Assembly (NCBI GenBank): GCA_015257125.1
Contig: JABZKU010000011.1
Location: forward strand, 1-64,000
DNA: 64,000 bases
From: Prevotellaceae bacterium
GTDB lineage: Bacteria > Bacteroidota > Bacteroidia > Bacteroidales > Bacteroidaceae
Direction: 5' to 3'
The first letter of the stretch is position 1. Each line of letters begins with the position of its first letter. Of the stretch, positions 51,711 to 59,825 are shown one piece after another. Below the pieces are notes generated by a model. The model saw nothing but the letters and a program-made list of their open reading frames with translations, was not told the DNA's origin and searched no databases. The position numbers and the translations under genes are program-made.

Positions 51711-54700
51711 TTAGAAACCGAAGTTCAAGCTAAACGTAATTGAACGTGAACGCGGTGTTTGCGAATGGTCAAACGCAGGCGAGAAACCACTGGCTCCATG
51801 TTCGGGGTCTACACCGGAATACTTCGTCCAGAAGATCAGGTTATTTGCCGAAACATTCATCGTGAGCTGCGACAATCCCCAACGCTTCAGATATTCGGGC
51901 TTCACAGAGTAACCCAACTGGAGATATTGGAAACGGAGGAAGTCACCCTTCTCTACATAGCGGTCAGAAGCCAAAGCATTGAAGGAGTCACCGGCACGCG
52001 AGTTCTTCGCACGAGGTACGGGAGTCACGTCGCCATTCTTACGCCAGCGCCAGTTGACAGAAGCCACTTGGTTGTCGTTCGAACGCATCATTTCAGCATT
52101 CATACGCGCCATGTTCACGACTTTGTTACCCACGCGGAAGTTGAAGTTCGTTTTCAGCGACCATTGACCGTAGCGGAAATCGATACCGAAACCACCGTTG
52201 AACTTCGGGTTCGAAGAACCGAGATAAACGATATCCAATTCGTCGATCTGTCCGTCGTGGTTCACGTCTTCGTAGATCACGTCACCACCTTCAAAACGAT
52301 AGTTCTTGCCACCGTAGTTGAAGTACATCGGCTGGGGGTTACCCGATTTGTCATAAAGCACCTTACCGTCGGCACCGTAAGCAATTGGAGCGGTCTTATT
52401 CGTGGCGGCAGCAGTGTTGGGATTGCCGGCTGCGTCGATGTATTTGTTACGCTCGGGATTCGAGAAGAAACCGTTGTGATCGTAGTCGTAAGCGTATACG
52501 CCCTTATAACGGAAACCATAGATTCCACCGAGAGCGTGTCCGAGTTGAACGCGGCTCAGGTATCGCGCATTGTTATTGTCGAATTGCTGGTTCTGGGACG
52601 AAAGCACCGTGGGATCCATTTCAGTCACCGTGTTGAGACTCTGTGCGACGTTTGCACGCAAGCGAACATCAAACTTGCCCACTTTGAAGATAGGCTTCGT
52701 GCTCACATTGAATTCCCAACCGCGGTTCTCCATCTTACCAACGTTCGCGTTGGCGATGTCCGAGAAACCGGTAGAAGAAGGAATCTTCACGCCCGACATC
52801 AACAAGTCTGTCGTGTAACGCTTGTAGACGCTGAGGTCAAACATCAGGAGGTCTTCGAAGAGGTGCAAGTCGAAACCGAGGTTCCAAGACTTCGACTTCT
52901 CCCAACGGATCTGCGTCAGACGCAAGTTCTCGGGAGCGATACCTTGCACACCGTCGTAATAACCGTAGCTCGAATACTTGTTGTAGATCAAACCTTCGGC
53001 AAACGAGGCATTACCATTGATACCCCAGCTCGGACGGAACGAAAGCATGTTCACATACTTGCGGAGGGGTTTGAAGAAGGCTTCATCAGAGATGTTCCAA
53101 CGAGCGGAAACACCGGGGAAGAAGCCCCACTTGTTACTCGAACCGAACTTTGTCATACCTTCTGCACGGAGCGTAAGGTCGAACACATATTTCGAACCGA
53201 AGGCATAGTGTATTGAACCGGTTCCGTTCAAGCTACGGTCACGACCCGTAGAAGAGTTGGTACCGGTCAAGAAGCCGGCAACCGTCGGGTCAGTGATACC
53301 ACCCGAGATACCCGAGTGACTCTTGCTCTGCGACGTCAAATTACGAGAGTAAGATTCGAAACGTCCAAGGATTTGGAACGAGTGATTGGGGTTCTCGAAG
53401 TGAGGACGGAACAACAACGAGTGACGCGTGGTGAAAGCGAAACGCTTCGAGTCATAATCACTCGTCAAGTCTACACCCTGCGACCATTTCTGCGACGTCA
53501 GTGAATGGGGGTAGTAGGAGGCATTGTTTTGGGTAAATGCATTGATATTGACTTCAGCCGTATAGTTGAGTTGCGTCGACTCATCTTCCTTACCCAGCAA
53601 CTTATACTCGAGCGAGAAAGAGGGGTTGATCGTGTAGGTACTCTCCCGAGCCCATGCCAAGTTGGCGATGGCGACGGGGTTACCATTGTCGACCATGTCG
53701 CTCAAATAGTACGACGTCAAGTTCGAGTTATTATCGAGCAATACGCCTTCATACTCCTTACCTGCGGCGGGGGGCATGAGGTAGTATTCGCCCGTATCGA
53801 AATAAGCCTCGCGGGCTTGGTCATACTCTTGGCGAGTCACGGCCATATTCGGCATGGCCTTATAGGCTTTTGCCAAAATATTATTACCGTAGTTCTTATT
53901 GTTCTTCGTGTAGGTCAGCGAGAAGTTCGAAGTGAACTTGATGCGATCAGACACAAAGTAGTCCAAAGCCAAACGCGTCGAGAAACGGTCGAGGCTCTGT
54001 TTGATGATCGTACCGACTTCGTGGTCATACGAACCCGAAACACGGAAAGTGGCCTTTTCACCACCACCGGAGATGTTCACACCGTAGTTGTGCACCTGAC
54101 CGATTTGGGTTACTTCTTTCACCCAATCCGTGTTCTTATTATAGTTGGCATAATAAGCCGGGCGGTTGGCGAGATACATCAATTCGACGATGCTCGAAGC
54201 GGCGTCACTCTGACGGGGGTTGAAGTATGCTTCCTTCAACATCATGGAGTAGCCGGAACCGTCGAGCATGTTCAAACCTTGCGGTTGCCAAGTGCCCGAG
54301 AAGCGGTAGCTGAAACCGACACGGGTCTTACCGCGGCGACCACGGCGCGTGGTGATTTCGATCACACCATTCGAACCGCGTGCACCCCAGATGGCCGTTG
54401 CGGCAGCATCCTTCAGCACCTTGATGCTGGCGATATCGTCGGGAGATACCTGCAAGAGCGTGGCAAACTGTTCTTGGTTGTCCAAGTCGGTGAGATCCAC
54501 CGTCGTTAGATCCTGTCCTTCGAGGGGGTAACCGTTCACCACGATCAGCGGTTCCTGCGAACCGTTGATGGAGTTCACACCGCGCAGACGCATGGAGGTA
54601 CCGGAACCGAGGTTACCGGAGTTCGCCACGATATCCAAACCTGCAATTTCACCCTGCAACGCTTCACCGGCAGTCGTAAAGGCAAGACCTTCTTTGCTGT

Positions 54701-55115
54701 CCATGTTCAGCGTCTGCGTCGCGGTAGAAATTTCGCGTTCGGGAATCACCATACCGTTTGATTTCGCGGTACGCTTACCCGTAATCACGACTTCGGAAAT
54801 TTGCGAACGATCCTTCATTTCGATACGGAACGACGTGCGAGCGCCGATAGGATCGATACGCGCAGTCGCATAACCGATATAGGAAACTTCAAGGCGGTTG
54901 TTCGGATTCTTGATGGTCATCGAGAAGTTACCGCTCATGTCGGTCTGCGTAGCCGACACCACGCGGTTCGTTTTATCCTTCTCCACGACGTTAGCCATCA
55001 CCACCGCACCGTCTTTCGGATTGAAGACGTGGCCGGAGATGCGCTTCTGCTGCGCAACAGCGGTGGCACTGCACAGCGCGAGGACAATCGCCGATGTATA
55101 CTTGATATGATTCAT
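51711..55115 (-). CDS. SusC/RagA-family TonB-dependent channel (pair 2)
   Basis: This 1134-residue protein has a signal peptide ending SATAVAQ and a carboxypeptidase-regulatory-like domain (about 24-105) with RISGHVFNPKDGAVVMAN. The plug contains SMRLRGVNSINGSQEPLIVV and IKVLKDAAATAIWGARGSNG, the standard SusC motif. The barrel ends SRSITFSLNFGF with a terminal Phe. It shares the SusC plan with the pair-1 protein but not close sequence, so the two systems probably take up related but different cargo. Confidence 0.95.
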   Translation of the reverse strand: MNHIKYTSAIVLALCSATAVAQQKRISGHVFNPKDGAVVMANVVEKDKTNRVVSATQTDMSGNFSMTIKNPNNRLEVSYIGYATARIDPIGARTSFRIEMKDRSQISEVVITGKRTAKSNGMVIPEREISTATQTLNMDSKEGLAFTTAGEALQGEIAGLDIVANSGNLGSGTSMRLRGVNSINGSQEPLIVVNGYPLEGQDLTTVDLTDLDNQEQFATLLQVSPDDIASIKVLKDAAATAIWGARGSNGVIEITTRRGRRGKTRVGFSYRFSGTWQPQGLNMLDGSGYSMMLKEAYFNPRQSDAASSIVELMYLANRPAYYANYNKNTDWVKEVTQIGQVHNYGVNISGGGEKATFRVSGSYDHEVGTIIKQSLDRFSTRLALDYFVSDRIKFTSNFSLTYTKNNKNYGNNILAKAYKAMPNMAVTRQEYDQAREAYFDTGEYYLMPPAAGKEYEGVLLDNNSNLTSYYLSDMVDNGNPVAIANLAWARESTYTINPSFSLEYKLLGKEDESTQLNYTAEVNINAFTQNNASYYPHSLTSQKWSQGVDLTSDYDSKRFAFTTRHSLLFRPHFENPNHSFQILGRFESYSRNLTSQSKSHSGISGGITDPTVAGFLTGTNSSTGRDRSLNGTGSIHYAFGSKYVFDLTLRAEGMTKFGSSNKWGFFPGVSARWNISDEAFFKPLRKYVNMLSFRPSWGINGNASFAEGLIYNKYSSYGYYDGVQGIAPENLRLTQIRWEKSKSWNLGFDLHLFEDLLMFDLSVYKRYTTDLLMSGVKIPSSTGFSDIANANVGKMENRGWEFNVSTKPIFKVGKFDVRLRANVAQSLNTVTEMDPTVLSSQNQQFDNNNARYLSRVQLGHALGGIYGFRYKGVYAYDYDHNGFFSNPERNKYIDAAGNPNTAAATNKTAPIAYGADGKVLYDKSGNPQPMYFNYGGKNYRFEGGDVIYEDVNHDGQIDELDIVYLGSSNPKFNGGFGIDFRYGQWSLKTNFNFRVGNKVVNMARMNAEMMRSNDNQVASVNWRWRKNGDVTPVPRAKNSRAGDSFNALASDRYVEKGDFLRFQYLQLGYSVKPEYLKRWGLSQLTMNVSANNLIFWTKYSGVDPEHGASGFSPAFDHSQTPRSRSITFSLNFGF

Positions 55116-55129
55116 GATGCCTTAGATAA

Positions 55130-58100
55130 TTAGTCTTTGATTCTGAACTTTGCAACGAAAGCTCTGGCTTTCTTCGGAGAGGACCAAGCCTGGGCATATC
55201 CACCGGCGAGCTCGCGGTCGAAGAGCAGGGCGCTGTTGATTTGGTGAATCACCGAATAAGAGCTGCTGGTGATGAGCGTCATGCCCTTATTGAAGTTTGC
55301 GTCGCGCGCCAAGATGTTGTTCGTCGTGGCGTCTACCGTTACCGTGCGACCGGCCTTGTCTGTCAAGCTAAGCTGACCGGGGGTCTGCTTCACCGAGAGA
55401 CTGAGATAAGCCTTGGTCTTTTCGTTGACACAAGCCGTGGCATAGTCACCGGCATTTGTCACTTGATCGACGAAGAGGCTTTCATCCTGGAAGTGGTAGC
55501 GCAAGAAGTTCACCAACACCGTCACCATGGCTTGTGCCTTGGCCTTCACAGCGTCGTTGTGTTTGTTCACGCTGTCAAACTCGTCTTGGTTGCTCTTGTC
55601 TGCCGCCAACTTCACTTCCGTCTTCAAGTTGGTGTCCAGATAATCGTTGATCTTGTCCCAAGTGGGCAATCCCTTCGCCAGTTCGGCATCGATTGCGTCG
55701 TCGGTCGGCGCGTAGATCGTGTAGCGATAGTTGTTGAAGAGACGTACCAACTTATCGTCGTTGGCCACATTATATTGGAGACCGCCGGACTCACCGCGTA
55801 CAAAGAATTCGTACTTCGCAGCCGTCTTCAGCCATCCGCTGTGTTTCGCATCGTCGGCACCGGCCACCAAGAAGGGAGCGTTGAAACCGGCCTTCTCCAA
55901 GAGAGCAGTGCTCATTCCGGTGCAGAGATCGAGGAACTTCTTGAACTGCGTCTTATCCTTGATCGCCTTGTAAGCCGTCACCGTCGTTGCCTGCATCGGG
56001 CGGTCGAGGATATACGTTTTACCGTTTCCGTAACCCTTATTGGTTTCGCGCGTCAGGTCATAGACTTCTTTCACCTTCGAGGTATAAGCTGCAGGCGTAC
56101 CGGCCACTTCCTCTTGGAAACCACCGTTCACTTCCATACCTACACCGCGGTTGCTCGTTTTCACGATCACGGGAGCACCGTCGCGAGAGAGGAAATACTT
56201 CTGATCGCTTTCCACACCCTTCGTGTCGTCACTACCGTGTACGATGATGTGGTGGTTCACCATTTCGATGAGCAACGCACGCTTCACAGGGCCATTTTGC
56301 TCATTGAGTTTTTGGTTAGCCGGCGAAGCGAAAGTCGTACCGTTAATGATCTTATCGTCGGGGTGCTGTCCCGTAGCCGGTTTATAAGTCACAGGCCAAG
56401 CATCAACTGCCAAAGCACCCGAAACGCCACGCGTGTCACCGGGACGGAAACGATAGTAACGGAAGTTCGATACGTTCTTCGAGTTGGCCATCGAAGCCGG
56501 ATCCACATAACCATAGGTGTTCAAGCCTTCGTCTTCAGGAATGAAGAACGAGAAGCGGCTCTGCATCGCCTTGAGGTAAGTCGAGAAGTATTGCTTCAGC
56601 GGAGCGCGGCTATAATCAGTACCTTGGATGTAAGAGTCATCCGCACGCACCACCGTACGCATCACTTGCGTATTGCTGTTGTAAAGCGCAGGAGCGATAA
56701 CGGCCGCATAGTCGGCGGGCGAAATCACGCGATTCATCACATAAACCACACCGTTGTTGGCCAAGAGTGATTTCGTGAACACCGCCTTGTAGGCATCTTC
56801 AGAAGGATATTGCGAAGGCGGGAACATTTGGTCACGCGCGTCGTTCATAATGGTGTAATACTTCGAAGGCACCGTTTCGATGAACGAGTTCTTCATCAAG
56901 TTATTCACCAAAGCCTGAATAATATCGAGCGGAATTTGGTCGACATTCTCGAGCAAATTCTCCTTCGTGTTCGGTTTCTTCGCGTAACGCTCGATCAACG
57001 AACGTCCACCTTGCGAAACGAAGTAGTCGGTCATGGCCTCGTCATTGGGAACGAACATGGCCGCCATATCTTCAACGCTGCTCACCGAGCTCGACAACTG
57101 ATAGGAGTTCCAACCCGGATCGTAAGGCAGCAACGGAATACGATCGTTGGCCACCTTCTCGTTCGGTTCGGTCTGCAAGCGACCGTTTTGCGAGTTGATC
57201 GAGAAATAGCGCTTCTCATACACCGAGTCCACAGCCGTGTTATACAGTGCCTGGTAGTTCTTAGTCAGTACATCATTATAGAAAGGTGCGCTGAAGCGGT
57301 CGAGAATATGGCTAAAAATCTTCGTATCGCTATTCTCACGGATTACCTCTGCCATGTTGGGCGGAGCTACAAGCACCTTATCCAACACATGGAAATAACC
57401 GTTCAGGCAAACCACGTCAGCTTCCTTAACGCGCGCATCGAACACATAGGCGCGAGTAGCTTCCGTCTCGCCCCAGCCTTCTTTGTCATTCAACACGAAG
57501 GCCACATCCGAGCGCTTGATGTTCTTCTCGCGCATGTTGCCTTCGAGGAAGTGCGTGATCAACGGACGCGAAGCATCGGTCACCATATAGATACCCTTTG
57601 CGCTGCCGCTGTTGTAGCGCTTCCAATACTTCTTTTCGCTCTCATCGGCGTTGTAGTTCACCGGCAATTGCTCAGGGCGCCAAAACTTCACAGAGTCGAT
57701 AGCTTGCGCTGCCGACTCTTGGCGCAGACTCAGATTCTTTCGTCCGCCCGAAGCATTGCTCATCATTTCGAGCACATACGCATTGTTCAATTGCGCACCG
57801 TTGAAGAGCACACGCTTTTGTGCCGCCGTGAGTTGTTCATACGAACTAACTCCCCAAGGATTGTTCTTGAAAAATTCGTCGTAAGCTTTGTCGCTCGCCA
57901 CAAAAAGCGTCTTACTACCCGTTTGCGACATAACGTCCTTGTAACCGAGGTCTTCAATCAGACGAACGGTATACTTAAAGCCGCGCGCATTCAGCTCATC
58001 GTAGATGCTACCCCCGAGGAAAGACGGCTTCTTTACGTCCAGGCTGTCGTCCTTACAAGAGTACGTCACGCCGCTTACCGAGAGCAACAGGAGAGCCCCC

Positions 58101-58144
58101 ATCAGGGTGCCTCCCATTCTACCAAAACGGTTTTTCATACACAT
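55130..58144 (-). CDS. Four-FAS1-domain surface lipoprotein (1004 residues)
   Basis: This is the first gene of the seven-gene operon. The lipoprotein signal peptide ends SGVTYSCKDD, acylated at about Cys30. I see four fasciclin repeats. Repeat 1 (about 45-262) has KTLFVASDKAYDEFF and CLNGYFHVLDKVL. Repeat 2 (264-475) has AAMFVPNDEAMTDYF and LANNGVVYVMNRVI. Repeat 3 (478-720) has FSFFIPEDEGLNTYGY and YGNGKTYILDRPM. Repeat 4 (722-975) has YRYTIYAPTDDAIDAEL. At 1004 residues it is longer than most bacterial fasciclin proteins. It may present the ligand to both SusCD pairs or act as an adhesin; both are inference. Confidence 0.87.
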   Translation of the reverse strand: MCMKNRFGRMGGTLMGALLLLSVSGVTYSCKDDSLDVKKPSFLGGSIYDELNARGFKYTVRLIEDLGYKDVMSQTGSKTLFVASDKAYDEFFKNNPWGVSSYEQLTAAQKRVLFNGAQLNNAYVLEMMSNASGGRKNLSLRQESAAQAIDSVKFWRPEQLPVNYNADESEKKYWKRYNSGSAKGIYMVTDASRPLITHFLEGNMREKNIKRSDVAFVLNDKEGWGETEATRAYVFDARVKEADVVCLNGYFHVLDKVLVAPPNMAEVIRENSDTKIFSHILDRFSAPFYNDVLTKNYQALYNTAVDSVYEKRYFSINSQNGRLQTEPNEKVANDRIPLLPYDPGWNSYQLSSSVSSVEDMAAMFVPNDEAMTDYFVSQGGRSLIERYAKKPNTKENLLENVDQIPLDIIQALVNNLMKNSFIETVPSKYYTIMNDARDQMFPPSQYPSEDAYKAVFTKSLLANNGVVYVMNRVISPADYAAVIAPALYNSNTQVMRTVVRADDSYIQGTDYSRAPLKQYFSTYLKAMQSRFSFFIPEDEGLNTYGYVDPASMANSKNVSNFRYYRFRPGDTRGVSGALAVDAWPVTYKPATGQHPDDKIINGTTFASPANQKLNEQNGPVKRALLIEMVNHHIIVHGSDDTKGVESDQKYFLSRDGAPVIVKTSNRGVGMEVNGGFQEEVAGTPAAYTSKVKEVYDLTRETNKGYGNGKTYILDRPMQATTVTAYKAIKDKTQFKKFLDLCTGMSTALLEKAGFNAPFLVAGADDAKHSGWLKTAAKYEFFVRGESGGLQYNVANDDKLVRLFNNYRYTIYAPTDDAIDAELAKGLPTWDKINDYLDTNLKTEVKLAADKSNQDEFDSVNKHNDAVKAKAQAMVTVLVNFLRYHFQDESLFVDQVTNAGDYATACVNEKTKAYLSLSVKQTPGQLSLTDKAGRTVTVDATTNNILARDANFNKGMTLITSSSYSVIHQINSALLFDRELAGGYAQAWSSPKKARAFVAKFRIKD

Positions 58145-58228
58145 GATGTTACTTGTTGCTTATGTATTTTCTTATTGTTGCTATTTGGAGTTGGCAATGA
58201 GAAGAGCTATTTCTTCCACTACACAGCG

Positions 58229-58259
58229 CAAATTTAAGGCAAAAACTTCTTACCTCCAA
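58229..58259 (-). promoter_or_regulatory. Promoter of the fasciclin-SusCD operon
   Basis: A minus-strand TTG (58257-58259), exactly 20 bp, then TAAATTTG (58229-58236). It gives a leader of about 75-80 nt before the ATG at 58144. It is the only match of this quality I found before any gene in the 39889-58144 run; the inner gaps are 13-119 bp. Confidence 0.75.
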
Positions 58260-58620
58260 GCACACACGGAATTATTTTCACATCGTAGATTTAGTTTTTT
58301 AATAACCAAGCAAAGCCCTCTAACTTTCTTACCGATTTTCGCCACCTACACGCAAAAATGGCAATTCTTCTTAGCAATATTCGCCAGCCTCAAGCACAAA
58401 ACACCTTTTTTCGCCCCACCCACTTTGCAATTTCGTCACATTCTCAAAATGGCGTCTTGCCCCTAAAAAGGAAGGCAATCCTAAAAAAGAAGCCTACTTC
58501 GCCCGTCAAGATTCCATAAATATGTTACGAATATACCGAGCACGATGAAAAAGCCCCTTTCCGACCATCTTCTTCATTTCCTCCACACGAAAGTAGCATT
58601 CGCACACCGCAAACCAACAG
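58260..58620. other. Intergenic region upstream of the fasciclin operon
   Basis: No gene is visible. The stretch is AT-rich with TTTTCGCC- and CAAAA-type words (for example near 58350, 58398 and 58446), reminiscent of the phased arrays but without a steady 21-bp spacing. If the operon is regulated, the site probably lies here, but I could not define one. Confidence 0.5.
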
Positions 58621-58621
58621 A

Positions 58622-58659
58622 AAAATGGCGTTCGTCAAGCAAAAGACGAACGCCATTTT
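58622..58659 (-). terminator. Terminator of the TonB receptor-DUF4249 pair
   Basis: A perfect 15-bp stem pairs AAAATGGCGTTCGTC (58622-58636) with 58645-58659. T-runs are built into both arms, so it can act in both directions. The DUF4249 stop is 8 bp away. Confidence 0.88.
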
Positions 58660-58666
58660 CTTCAGA

Positions 58667-59728
58667 CTACCGTTTTGAAGGTCGATAAATCGTTGACGGA
58701 CCATCGATAAAGTCTCCTTCTTTCCTCTCGCGCGGAACATACTTTTCGAGCGACAACTCCGTGCCGCGGGCACTCACCACCACGCGATAATCCTTCACCG
58801 CCAGTTGCAGCGAACCGACGATGCCGGTGCCGTTTTTCACGTTGGTGAAGAGCGTCGGGGGCTCCGAAAGCCCCACTGACACCAACTGGCGATTAAACGA
58901 TTCTTCATCTTCATTGAAGATTCCACTCAGGTAGCGAAAATACCCTTCCGAGATCGAATAGAGCATCACCTTGCGGCGCACGCCCTCCCCCTCACGAGCG
59001 AAATGCCAGGAAACATCGCCGCTGAACAGTTCACTCAATCGCAGGGTGTAACGCTTTCCGTTGAAGACTGCATCGCTGAACGCCATGCCGTTGCGACCAT
59101 TGTAGGCCGACCCCTCATCGAGTCCGTTCAGTCCTTCAAAGATGCCGCTGAACACCTCATCCTGCGAATAGTCGAGCGGAACCGAGTAGTCCGCATCGCC
59201 CATCACGCGCACAAAATAATAATTGCGCTCGCCGGGAGGATCTTGAAAGGTGATTTGGTAACGGCACTCCTTGTCGCCGCTGGCACCGCCCACATCCTTC
59301 GAGGTGGCCAACTCCAGCAAAGTCACCTTCACCGTATCGATCGGCACCAACTGCGGCAGTCGATCTTCGCCCACCGCACGACCATAACGCGTGTCGGCTT
59401 CGATGCGAATGCGATCGCCCGGACGCGGCACGTAGTTCGCCTCGAAATACCCCTTCACCGTGTCGCGCACCATGGGAAAGACTTGGCTGTCGTTCACCAC
59501 CGCCTGCACACGCGCATCAGTGATACGCGGCAGCGTGTTCTTCTTCTCATCGGTGAGAAACAAGGTATGCATCACCTCGGCGCGCACCGGTTCGTCGGGA
59601 CTCATCACACAGTTCAACACCACTTCGGGCGTGGGACGCAGGTGGTCGAGATTGATATCTTCGTAGCAACTGCTCAGCAACGCCGTCGCCATCAAAGGCA
59701 GCGCGCGCAAAAAAACAGATCGAATCAT
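58667..59728 (-). CDS. DUF4249 lipoprotein
   Basis: This 353-residue lipoprotein has a signal peptide ending LLSSCYEDINL, acylated at about residue 21. It is beta-rich with the DUF4249 opening PEVVLNCVMSPDEPVRAEV and the internal YYFVRVMGD. DUF4249 proteins are encoded next to TonB-dependent receptors and probably serve as surface partners, in place of SusD. It follows the receptor after 97 bp and ends the operon. Confidence 0.9.
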   Translation of the reverse strand: MIRSVFLRALPLMATALLSSCYEDINLDHLRPTPEVVLNCVMSPDEPVRAEVMHTLFLTDEKKNTLPRITDARVQAVVNDSQVFPMVRDTVKGYFEANYVPRPGDRIRIEADTRYGRAVGEDRLPQLVPIDTVKVTLLELATSKDVGGASGDKECRYQITFQDPPGERNYYFVRVMGDADYSVPLDYSQDEVFSGIFEGLNGLDEGSAYNGRNGMAFSDAVFNGKRYTLRLSELFSGDVSWHFAREGEGVRRKVMLYSISEGYFRYLSGIFNEDEESFNRQLVSVGLSEPPTLFTNVKNGTGIVGSLQLAVKDYRVVVSARGTELSLEKYVPRERKEGDFIDGPSTIYRPSKR

Positions 59729-59825
59729 AAGTTTATCATTTTATATGGGGTACACCATTCTCTATTCGTTTCGGCCGGCAAGGGCGCACGCATCATGCAG
59801 ACACCCACCCCGGCGCTCGACAAAA

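Noticed and set aside
39889..58144. Polysaccharide utilisation locus with a defined glycan target
   Set aside because: There are two SusCD pairs but no carbohydrate-active enzyme, sulfatase or sensor/regulator in the run, so a glycan target cannot be claimed.
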